From assembly GCA_005880755.1 (NCBI GenBank), contig VBGV01000068.1, positions 1 through 15,450 of the forward strand: 15,450 nucleotides of DNA, written 5' to 3'. The notes beneath the pieces were generated by a model. The model did no database searches. It worked only from the letters and a program-made list of their open reading frames with translations, and had not been told where the DNA came from. Source of the stretch: Chloroflexota bacterium. GTDB taxonomy: Bacteria > Chloroflexota > Dormibacteria > Dormibacterales > Dormibacteraceae. Shown piece by piece: positions 6,705 through 13,479 of the stretch. The position numbers were made by a program, and so were the translations under genes. Every line of letters starts with the position of its first letter. Position 1 is the first letter of the stretch.

Positions 6705-6809
6705 TCAACCGGTAAAGGGAGGCAGCACGACCGTGAAGACCGCACCGCGGCGGTTTCCTTCGAACAATAGTTGGCCCTGATGCTCGCGGACCACGCCATA
6801 GGACATGAA
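6705..6809 (-). repeat. Repeat E: the kinase's own 3' end, cognate of copies A-D
   Basis: This segment encodes kinase residues 431-464 and the stop codon, directly after the G2 box. Copies A-D align to it mostly without gaps. The four extra copies resemble each other more than the kinase in the last ~20 bp, where they share a TATGAG/AATGAG end and the kinase has ATGAA. Confidence 0.75.
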
Positions 6810-8099
6810 GAGGCCGAGACCAGTACCCGTCTCTTTGGTCGTGAAGTGCGGCTCAAAGAGGTGATGGCGGTTCTCGTCGGCAACACCGGGACCATTGTCC
6901 GCGACGCTGCAATACGGTGACCCGTTGCCGCGACGTCCGGTTTTCAAGTCGACCCGTCCCTTCTGTGGAGCAGCGTCGATTGCGTTATTGAGCAGGTTGG
7001 TGATGACTTCGCGAAGCAGCAACGGGTCTGCTCTGACTTTGACGTCTTCTGGCGATTCTCGGAGTCCGAGCTCTACTTCTTTCGACCGCGCCCGTGGTCG
7101 CGCCATATCCAACGCCCGCGAGGCGAGCTCGTTGAGATCGATCGGCTCGGTCGCGTAGCTGACTCGCGGCGTCGCCCCCTGTGACAGGCCTCGCAGGACC
7201 GTCACGGCGTCGTTCGCGGCGGCGGTGGCCGTCTCAACCGCGTCGCGGTCGACGGGATCGAGTCGGCGAGGATCGATCTCCTTCAGGTATCCAACGGCGG
7301 TGGCCATGTGGTTGCGAAGGTTGTGGACGACGCCCTCGACGGCTCGGCTGTGGAAGAGATGCCGATCCGCATCGGAAAGCTCCGACTCGAGAACACGCCG
7401 AACCCGCCGCCCAGCAATGGTGTCCGTCAAAGCAAGAGCTAGTACGAAGACGATTGTCGACAGGAGATAACCCAAGAGTGAGCCATCCAGCAGATAACTA
7501 GTCAGCAGCGAAGCCAACGCAAAATATGCATACGCGACGTAGAACTGGGCCGTGAAGTTGTGTCTAACGATGCTTCGTATCGATTCGCCGGTGCGCAGCG
7601 ATAGGCCAATTCCGACCAAAATCCAGCTCGCAACATTTACGGCAACGAGCACAAGAGCTCGAGACTCGATTGTGAGCGTCCCGTCGCTCCGAAGGCGCGC
7701 AGCAACCAACGCCCCAAAGCACGCGTAGGTAGCGGCCATGATCGTGTTGCCTAAAATCGGCCATTGACCGCGCCGGGCCATGGAGACTCCTAGCGAAAGC
7801 CCAACGATAGTTGCGTGGAGTGGATTGAGCAACATCGCTCCCGTCCCGATGGCTATGCCTGACAGGCTGAGGCGACCTCGCTCAATTCGAACATCAACAG
7901 AACTCAATAGAACCAGCACGATGACGAGGTATACGACTTCAATCGCGTTGTCAGGGTGCGATGCGCCGTAGTCGCGCGACACGTAGTTGGCGGCAATGGT
8001 TAGGCCCGAAAGGCACGCTAGGTATCCATAGGCCAGAGTCGTGCGGACCGATGGCTTGTTGGTAAGCTGCGCGGCATCGCGAAGACTCCGTCCGATCAC
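6705..8099 (-). CDS. Membrane sensor histidine kinase
   Basis: A 464-residue kinase with a GTG start at 8099 and a TGA stop at 6705-6707. Residues about 20-230 contain six or seven hydrophobic helices forming a membrane sensor. The H-box is V-V-H-N-L-R-N-H-M-A with H259 the likely phosphorylated residue. The ATPase domain is complete: N-box V-I-T-N-L-L-N-N-A-I-D-A-A around 365-377, G1 D-N-G-P-G-V at 401-406, F-box L-F-E-P-H-F-T-T-K at 414-422, and G2 G-T-G-L-G-L at 425-430. It is divergent from, and overlaps the 5' end of, the NarL-type regulator at 8076, its most likely partner. Its last 34 codons are the sequence found again four times to its left. The membrane part resembles that of the HD-GYP/MFS protein at 9066. 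Confidence 0.9.
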   Translation of the reverse strand: MIGRSLRDAAQLTNKPSVRTTLAYGYLACLSGLTIAANYVSRDYGASHPDNAIEVVYLVIVLVLLSSVDVRIERGRLSLSGIAIGTGAMLLNPLHATIVGLSLGVSMARRGQWPILGNTIMAATYACFGALVAARLRSDGTLTIESRALVLVAVNVASWILVGIGLSLRTGESIRSIVRHNFTAQFYVAYAYFALASLLTSYLLDGSLLGYLLSTIVFVLALALTDTIAGRRVRRVLESELSDADRHLFHSRAVEGVVHNLRNHMATAVGYLKEIDPRRLDPVDRDAVETATAAANDAVTVLRGLSQGATPRVSYATEPIDLNELASRALDMARPRARSKEVELGLRESPEDVKVRADPLLLREVITNLLNNAIDAAPQKGRVDLKTGRRGNGSPYCSVADNGPGVADENRHHLFEPHFTTKETGTGLGLFMSYGVVREHQGQLLFEGNRRGAVFTVVLPPFTG

Positions 8100-8753
8100 A
8101 AGAAGTACCGGGTCCTTGTTGTAGACGACAGCATTGTCCCTCGCACCGCAGCGCGCGCCATGCTGGGTTCTTCACCGGACCTTCGATTCGTTGGTGAGGC
8201 CTCATCGGGGTCCGATGCCCTTGCGGCAATGGACCACCTAAAACCTGACCTCGTGTTGATGGATGTCCACATGCCTGTAATGGATGGGCCTACGACTGCC
8301 AAGGCGCTTCTCGCAAAATACCCAACCACAACGATTGTTGCGTGGACTGTATCCGAATCCAGCGACGATCTCCTGCGAATGATTCAGGCAGGGTGCGCAG
8401 GGTACGTATTGAAAGATGTCGGGCCAGGTGAGTTGCAGCGGGCATTGCTGGCAGCCATGCGGAGCGACAGCCCTGTGCCCCGCAGGATGATCCCCGATGT
8501 TCTCAAGCGGGTGGCGTCTACAACACCCTTGTCTGCCGATGCAGCCGTTTCCCTAACGTCACGCGAGATGCAAGTTCTGCGGGGGATTGCAAAGGGCCAG
8601 ACCACCAAGCGTCTGGCAAAGGACCTCGGGCTCGCCGCCCCGTCGGTCGAGACTCATTTGCACAATATCTTCAAGAAGCTGAATGCCGGCAACCGTGGCG
8701 AGGCGGTTAGTTCGGCGCTCAAGCTGGGTCTGATTACACTCGCCGACCTCTGA
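8076..8753 (+). CDS. NarL/FixJ-family response regulator with a non-canonical start
   Basis: The receiver begins with K-Y-R-V-L-V-V-D-D-S encoded at 8103-8132, well upstream of the first in-frame ATG at 8160. From there back to an in-frame TAG at 8019-8021 there is no ATG, GTG or TTG. ATC at 8076 follows GGTAAG by nine bases and is the best guess; CTG at 8067 is another. From 8076 the protein is 225 residues: D17/D18, phosphoacceptor D63 in L-M-D-V-H-M-P-V-M-D-G, T91, K113 in Y-V-L-K-D, and a LuxR-type helix-turn-helix at about 159-223 (L-T-S-R-E-M-Q-V-L, then P-S-V-E-T-H-L-H-N-I-F-K-K-L). It overlaps the divergent kinase gene head to head by about 24 bp, suggesting a tightly linked pair. A sequence error near 8041-8100 is an alternative explanation. 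Confidence 0.85.
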   Translation: MAKTPSDHKKYRVLVVDDSIVPRTAARAMLGSSPDLRFVGEASSGSDALAAMDHLKPDLVLMDVHMPVMDGPTTAKALLAKYPTTTIVAWTVSESSDDLLRMIQAGCAGYVLKDVGPGELQRALLAAMRSDSPVPRRMIPDVLKRVASTTPLSADAAVSLTSREMQVLRGIAKGQTTKRLAKDLGLAAPSVETHLHNIFKKLNAGNRGEAVSSALKLGLITLADL

Positions 8754-8793
8754 ACCGTCACACGCAGACCATGGTTTTCCATGAGGCGTCTTC

Positions 8794-8952
8794 ATGGCAT
8801 TTGACGATTTCCAAAGGCGCGAACCGACCCCGAGACTTATGGCCACCGAAAGTGACCTGGAAAACGCAGCGGCAAGCGACGGGAATCTAGGGGATAGGAG
8901 GGAGTTCGAGCATGGTGCGCATGTTCAGACGACTACTGCGCGGCGGTTCTAG
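8794..8952 (+). CDS. Possible 52-residue hydrophilic peptide
   Basis: A frame from ATG 8794 to TAG 8950-8952, with GAGG eight bases upstream. The product is polar and charged (begins M-A-F-D-D-F-Q-R-R-E) with no recognised domain. It overlaps the better-supported 23-residue peptide at 8912 in a different frame, so at most one of the two is likely to be important. Low confidence. Confidence 0.2.
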   Translation: MAFDDFQRREPTPRLMATESDLENAAASDGNLGDRREFEHGAHVQTTTARRF

Positions 8953-8983
8953 GCAGCGCGTCGTCGGCCAGTGGATCTTCTAG
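8912..8983 (+). CDS. Tiny arginine-rich peptide (23 aa) with a strong ribosome binding site
   Basis: ATG 8912 is preceded by AGGAGGG at 8896-8902 with ideal nine-base spacing, and the frame ends at TAG 8981-8983. The peptide starts M-V-R-M-F-R-R-L-L-R-G-G and ends in G-Q-W-I-F. It has six arginines and no acidic residue, and its first half would form a cationic amphipathic helix. A clear intrinsic terminator starts 12 bases after the stop, and the NarL-type regulator gene ends 158 bp before the start. It may be the last cistron of that transcript or a separate short transcript. Function unknown; a leader peptide, a membrane-active peptide and a chance frame are all possible. Confidence 0.4.
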   Translation: MVRMFRRLLRGGSRQRVVGQWIF

Positions 8984-8995
8984 GCAGATAGTCAC

Positions 8996-9025
8996 GAGTC
9001 CGCTTCGGCGGACTCTTGCGTTATT
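8996..9025 (+). terminator. Intrinsic terminator with UUCG tetraloop
   Basis: A perfect 8-bp stem GAGTCCGC/GCGGACTC (8996-9015) closes on a C(TTCG)G tetraloop, the extra-stable RNA loop, and is followed by the T-rich tail TTGCGTTATT. It ends the transcript of the NarL-type regulator and the tiny peptide. Confidence 0.8.
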
Positions 9026-9030
9026 AAGAT

Positions 9031-9048
9031 CTGGGGCGGAAGCCCCGG
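9031..9048. other. GC-rich hairpin upstream of the HD-GYP/MFS gene
   Basis: CTGGGGC-GGAA-GCCCCGG forms a 7-bp stem (one G-T pair) with a GNRA-type GGAA loop, 17 bp before the assigned start of the next gene. It may be part of that gene's 5' leader or a minus-strand terminator. A TAGAAT at 9051-9056 resembles a -10 element but lacks a good -35. Confidence 0.4.
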
Positions 9049-9065
9049 TCTAGAATTCCAACGTC

Positions 9066-11588
9066 TTGACGCCCTTTAGATCCTTGCCGTGGGCGGCCCA
9101 GGTCTTTATGGCCGGGGTGATCGTGGCTGGCCTTCTTGTAGTCGCACTCGGCTGGATCGTCCACCCTGTGCCCCAAACCACAACTGCATACGCGACGCTG
9201 CTCTACCTCGGTGTCGGTACTCAGATTGCAGCCCTGCGTCCGATCCCATGGAGGCGCGGCCACCAGTCGGTGGTTGATCCGCTCCTCGTCGCTGCCGGCC
9301 TCTACGCCCCTGGCGCAGGCGTAGGAATGGTTGCGTGGTTAGCGGTGTTCGACGGCAGGCTGCCGGGTCGAACCATTAGCTGGTGGGCTTTCCTATTCAA
9401 CCGCGCGATGTCGGCAATTGCGCATGTGATCCCCTCACTTGCCGTGGCGTCGATGCCCGAGTCCGCTTGGTGGACATTACCCGCGCAGACTGCCATTTAC
9501 GCTGTGTCATCCGTCGGTCTCAATTACCTCCTAACTGCGTTGGGCATGTCCTATGTCGGACGCGTATCGCTTTTGACGACGGTGTTCGAAAACGTTGGGC
9601 CATCCACCTTGCTGGCGACTCTCGCGCTGAGTTTTTCAGGCGGAATCATTCGATTGTTGCTGTTGAATCCAGTCGGATACATCATGGCTCCGGGATTGTT
9701 CGGGTTCGTGCTCGCTGTGAGAGGAAACGTTGCGGATGCTCAGCGCCAAGCTCTACTGAAGGACCAGACCCTCGATCTAGCTGCACAGGCGCTAGACGCG
9801 CGCGATCGATACACCGAATCGCATTCGATTCGCGTCTCGGAACTTTCGGGACAGTTGGGTGAGCATCTAGAGCTTGGTGATCGTGAATGCGACCTGATTC
9901 GGACTGCCGGGGCGCTCCACGACCTTGGCAAGATCGGAATCCGTGACGACATACTGAACAAACCTGGTCCGCTGAGCGAAGAGGAATGGGAGATCATGCG
10001 AAGGCATCCGGACATCGGAGCCGACATGATCGCTCAGCACTCGGCACTTGCAGAAGTTGCGCCAATCGTCAGGCACCATCACGAGCGGTGGGATGGCACA
10101 GGCTACCCAGCAGGCCTGAAGGGAGACGTGATTCCGTTTGGCGCTCGCATTCTCACGGTAGCGGATTCATTCGACACGATTACTGGTGCTCGTCTTTACA
10201 GGCCTTCGTTGATGACACCGATCGAGGCTGTGGAAGACATTAGTCGCCGTGCTAACCACTGGTACGACCCGAACGTAGTGGACGCACTACGCGAGTTACA
10301 TGGACTTAAGCCCCTCGAAGTTCCTGACCGCCCCGAGGTACCACGACGAATAACGACCTATCGCGTTCTGCGAAACAATCCAGGATTCAGCAGTCTTATT
10401 ACTGCGATTGGAATCTCGGCCCTCGGTGATCCCCTTACGCAGGTCGCGACTCTCGTGACGATCTACTTAGCTACCAAGGATCCCCGGTTTGTTGCTCTTG
10501 CTTTCATCGTGCAAGCCGTTGCGACCATCGTCATGAGCAGCGCGCTCGGTGGATTGACCGACAGAGTATCTAGGAGGGGTCTGATTGCTGGACTGGAGGC
10601 GGTACGGGCAGTAATGCTGGTTGGAACTGCCTTCCTGATCCAGGGAGGCCGATGGTGGCTGATCTTTCCGATATTGCTTTTGCTTTCCTCCATCAATGCC
10701 GTGGTCCAACCGGCTCGACAGGCGGCCATACCGAGCTTGGTGCCTATCGGGCAAGTCGGCAAAGCTAATGCGATGGTCGCCGCAACGACGATGCTTTCAG
10801 GGGCTGTGGGTTTCGGTCTGGCGGGAGGGATCTTGGCTCTCGCGCCGACCTCCACGAACTTGCTGTTTATAGCCGACGCCATGACGTTTGCCTTGGCCGC
10901 TGCGGTCATTCTGGGTGTTCGCAATTTGGGAGGAGGAAGGAAAGCAGCATCGGTATCCGGTGCACTGAGACGATCGTGGTCCCTCGTGGCTGCAAGGTCG
11001 CAACTGGTCATCGGAGTCCTGGCGGCATTTCTAATCCCAATCAGCTTTCCTGCGCTGGTCGCTCTCGCATATGCCCGCGGAGGCCAGACCTACGGTGGCC
11101 AGGTCTATTCGACGCTAGAACTTGTCCTGGCATTGGGAATACTTGCTGGGTCCTTGGTCGTAGCAAGGTTCTCCACCATCGGATCGATGCGGACCGTTGG
11201 CGCAGGTCTAATGCTGACGGGAGTGTTCTCATTAGTTATCGCCCTTAGTCCCTCCCTATTGGTAATAGGACTCGCCCTCCTGCTTGCTTCGTTCGGCAAC
11301 CCTATATACGCGGTCGCGAATCAGACAGCTTTGATGGAAGCGGCCGATCCAGCCAATCGCGGAAGTGTGATGGCCACACGATTCGGGCTTGTTCAGACGG
11401 CCAGCATCATTGGCACCGCGGTCGGCGGTTTCCTCACCCAGCAGTTCAGTCCTGCTGCTGCGTATGGAGTCCTCGGCGTCGGGCTGGTCCTCCTCGCGCT
11501 GTATGCCATTGCTGCTGGGCGTAGTACTACGAATCCTCTCCACGGTGCCGCTTACGAGGAGGCCGCGCTCCAGCAGGCCAAGACCTAA
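9066..11588 (+). CDS. Membrane sensor / HD-GYP phosphodiesterase / MFS transporter fusion
   Basis: An 840-residue three-part protein. Residues 10-220 form a polytopic membrane sensor. Residues ~240-415 are an HD-GYP domain with its hallmarks: H253 (S-H-S-I-R-V), H285-D286 in A-L-H-D-L-G-K-I-G-I, H314 in R-R-H-P-D-I-G, the signature H-H-H-E-R-W-D-G-T-G-Y-P at 337-348, and D367 in T-V-A-D-S-F-D. HD-GYP enzymes hydrolyse cyclic dinucleotides, classically c-di-GMP. Residues ~435-825 are a complete MFS permease of about 12 helices, with a motif-A-like G-G-L-T-D-R-V-S-R-R-G at 495-505, closest in feel to DHA3/EntS-type exporters. The frame is continuous with no internal restart. The start is uncertain: TTG 9066 has no clear ribosome binding site, and ATG 9108 would still keep most of the first helix. 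Confidence 0.9.
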   Translation: MTPFRSLPWAAQVFMAGVIVAGLLVVALGWIVHPVPQTTTAYATLLYLGVGTQIAALRPIPWRRGHQSVVDPLLVAAGLYAPGAGVGMVAWLAVFDGRLPGRTISWWAFLFNRAMSAIAHVIPSLAVASMPESAWWTLPAQTAIYAVSSVGLNYLLTALGMSYVGRVSLLTTVFENVGPSTLLATLALSFSGGIIRLLLLNPVGYIMAPGLFGFVLAVRGNVADAQRQALLKDQTLDLAAQALDARDRYTESHSIRVSELSGQLGEHLELGDRECDLIRTAGALHDLGKIGIRDDILNKPGPLSEEEWEIMRRHPDIGADMIAQHSALAEVAPIVRHHHERWDGTGYPAGLKGDVIPFGARILTVADSFDTITGARLYRPSLMTPIEAVEDISRRANHWYDPNVVDALRELHGLKPLEVPDRPEVPRRITTYRVLRNNPGFSSLITAIGISALGDPLTQVATLVTIYLATKDPRFVALAFIVQAVATIVMSSALGGLTDRVSRRGLIAGLEAVRAVMLVGTAFLIQGGRWWLIFPILLLLSSINAVVQPARQAAIPSLVPIGQVGKANAMVAATTMLSGAVGFGLAGGILALAPTSTNLLFIADAMTFALAAAVILGVRNLGGGRKAASVSGALRRSWSLVAARSQLVIGVLAAFLIPISFPALVALAYARGGQTYGGQVYSTLELVLALGILAGSLVVARFSTIGSMRTVGAGLMLTGVFSLVIALSPSLLVIGLALLLASFGNPIYAVANQTALMEAADPANRGSVMATRFGLVQTASIIGTAVGGFLTQQFSPAAAYGVLGVGLVLLALYAIAAGRSTTNPLHGAAYEEAALQQAKT

Positions 11589-11638
11589 ACCGGGTCGGGC
11601 TCTGGTTCCGCTCGTCATACTGCGGATGATTGCGTAAC

Positions 11639-12769
11639 GTGCGTCCGAACCCGCAGCCCGGAGCGCCCCACGAGAGAGAACTCGAGAGTCCTGCCCCGAT
11701 CAGCGGGGTCACGGCCTCGGCGTGGTCTCTCGATCCGAAGCGGCGCCGGCGCTACCTGCAGATCGCCTTCGGCATCGCGGCTCTTATCGTCGCGATCGTC
11801 GTCCTCTTCCTCCTCCGCGACTTTCTCGGAGCTTTCGTTCTTGGATCGGCGATCGCATTCCTGATCCAGCCCGCCGTGGCGCGACTTCACGCCGCTGGCA
11901 TTCCCCGCATCCTCGCGATCGTTTTGGTCTTTATCGCGATCATCATCGTGCTGGCCGGCCTGGTCCTGTTGATCGTGCCGCTGGGCGTGAGCGAGGTGAA
12001 TCAGCTCCAGGTTCAGCTTCCCAACCTCACCGCCTCCGCCCAGGACCGGCTGAACAGCCTGCAACCAATCCGAGTATTTGGAATCGACATCGACCTCAAA
12101 GGCGTGACGCAGAGCATCAACTCGCACCTCAGGGAATATCTGCTCGGTCAGTTTGGCAACGCCGTCACCTTGGGCCTGACTGCACTGACCACGGTCCTGC
12201 AGCTGTTGCTCATGTTCATCGTCGCGTTCCTTCTCGCGCTCGAAGCACCTGCCGTTCGCCGCGACCTTCGCCGTTTCGTACCGAATGATTACCGCGCGGA
12301 CTTCGACCAGATCTGGCGCAAGGTCCGCAAGATGCTCTACGCCTATGTGCGGGGCCAACTCGTCATTGCCGGCCTCATCGGGCTGTGCTCTGGCGTTGCG
12401 TGCTGGGCGATCGGGCTGCCGGATCCAATCGCGCTTGGATTGATTGCCGGCGTCACGGCGTTGATCCCATATCTCGGGCCGTTCATCGGCGCCGTGCCCG
12501 CCATCCTGGTCGGACTGTCCCAGACGCCCGGCAAGGCCTTGCTGGTCGCGCTTCTGTACCTGTTGATCTCCAACGTCATCCTCAACTTCGTTTATCCGAA
12601 AGTGATGGGCGACGCGGTCCGCCTGCCGCCGATTCTCGTCATCGTCGCGCTCATCGCCGGGTTCAGCTGGGGCGGAATTCTGGGCATGTTCGTGGCCGTT
12701 CCTATCGCTGCTACGTTGCGCATCCTGTTCGACCACATTTACCCGCGCCTCTACGAGCGGCCGGCTTGA
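11639..12769 (+). CDS. AI-2E family transporter (PerM/YdiK-like)
   Basis: A 376-residue polytopic membrane protein from GTG 11639, with GGA twelve bases upstream; a TTG at 11630 would add three residues. After a polar N-terminus come paired hydrophobic helices (about residues 40-110). A hydrophilic, helix-rich segment (about 110-165) follows, then a C-terminal block of helices carrying the family signature P-Y-L-G-P-F-I-G-A-V-P-A-I around 280-292. The P-K-V-M-G-D-A-V-R-L-P-P stretch near 323-334 is also typical. The superfamily includes TqsA, implicated in autoinducer-2 export, and Na+/H+ antiporters, so the substrate cannot be named. The gene overlaps the next one through TTGA and is the first of a three-gene operon. 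Confidence 0.9.
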   Translation: MRPNPQPGAPHERELESPAPISGVTASAWSLDPKRRRRYLQIAFGIAALIVAIVVLFLLRDFLGAFVLGSAIAFLIQPAVARLHAAGIPRILAIVLVFIAIIIVLAGLVLLIVPLGVSEVNQLQVQLPNLTASAQDRLNSLQPIRVFGIDIDLKGVTQSINSHLREYLLGQFGNAVTLGLTALTTVLQLLLMFIVAFLLALEAPAVRRDLRRFVPNDYRADFDQIWRKVRKMLYAYVRGQLVIAGLIGLCSGVACWAIGLPDPIALGLIAGVTALIPYLGPFIGAVPAILVGLSQTPGKALLVALLYLLISNVILNFVYPKVMGDAVRLPPILVIVALIAGFSWGGILGMFVAVPIAATLRILFDHIYPRLYERPA

Positions 12770-13479
12770 AAATCGCGATTCTTTCTGACATCCACGCCAA
12801 CTGGCAAGCGTTGGAAGCCGTTTTGCGTGATTGTCCACCTGTCGACGAAACGCTATGTCTGGGCGATGTCGTCGGTTACGGCGGCGACCCCAAGCGATGC
12901 GTCGATGAAGTGACTAGGCGTAAATGGCTCACCCTGGTCGGGAATCACGATCGCGCGTGCACCGACCCGGAAATTCTCGAATGGTTCAACGATGACGCGG
13001 CGTCCGTGGTTCGTTGGACAATTGAGGTGATAGGAGAGGAGCGGCTGGAATGGTTGCGGGGGCTGCCGGACAGCCATTTCGAACACGACGTTCTGCTCGT
13101 TCACGCCAGTCCGCGCGACCATATTTACGAATACGTGCTCGACACCGCGGTGGCACATGCGAACCTCGAGCTGCTTGACGGCGGCGTCTGCTTTCATGGT
13201 CACACGCACGTGCCTGGGATCTTCGGGCTTGCGAATGGCACGGTGACGCACGAATACAGGGTCGATTCCTTTCGACTCACCGGTCCCGCGCTCGTCAATC
13301 CTGGCAGCGTCGGCCAGCCTCGGGACGGTCTCCCGACGGCGAGCTACGGCGTTTGGGATGTTGACGCGGAGACCTTCGAGTTTCGCCGCGTGCGCTACGA
13401 CATCAAAGGCGCGCAGCGCGCGATCCGAAAGGCCAGACTTCCCGAGCGGTTCGCCCTTCGCCTCGAAAGCGGGCGATGA
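12766..13479 (+). CDS. Metallophosphoesterase, YfcE/MPPE-like
   Basis: A 237-residue calcineurin-like phosphoesterase from TTG 12766, overlapping the stop of the preceding permease (TTGA), which points to translational coupling. All metal-binding motifs are present: D8-x-H10 in L-S-D-I-H-A-N, G-D34 in L-G-D-V-V-G-Y-G-G-D-P, G-N-H-D at 59-62, H113 in L-L-V-H-A-S-P, and H-G-H-T-H at 144-148. The frame stays open to the left through the permease gene, but only the part from 12766 is conserved-looking. Proteins of this type hydrolyse phosphomono- or diesters with two metal ions. The physiological substrate is unknown. The next gene starts inside its stop codon (ATGA). Confidence 0.9.
   Translation: MKIAILSDIHANWQALEAVLRDCPPVDETLCLGDVVGYGGDPKRCVDEVTRRKWLTLVGNHDRACTDPEILEWFNDDAASVVRWTIEVIGEERLEWLRGLPDSHFEHDVLLVHASPRDHIYEYVLDTAVAHANLELLDGGVCFHGHTHVPGIFGLANGTVTHEYRVDSFRLTGPALVNPGSVGQPRDGLPTASYGVWDVDAETFEFRRVRYDIKGAQRAIRKARLPERFALRLESGR

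Noticed and set aside
2047..6809. CRISPR array or classic integron attC array.
   Set aside because: The units are too long, too far apart and only about 70% alike for CRISPR. No attC-type paired core sites or integron integrase were found, and the units align to a protein-coding kinase end.
8754..8911. Possible riboswitch in the gap after the NarL-type regulator.
   Set aside because: No conserved core of the riboswitch classes I could compare from memory was found, and the next well-supported cistron is only a 23-residue peptide.
12385..12765. Upstream open frame continuous with the metallophosphoesterase.
   Set aside because: It lies inside the permease gene in another frame and encodes Arg/Ser-rich shadow sequence. 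The conserved domain starts exactly at TTG 12766.
11615..12838. Minus-strand open frame of 407 codons opposite the AI-2E family permease gene.
   Set aside because: Its product is a low-complexity D/Q/R/E-rich mirror of a hydrophobic membrane protein, the usual antisense shadow in GC-rich DNA.
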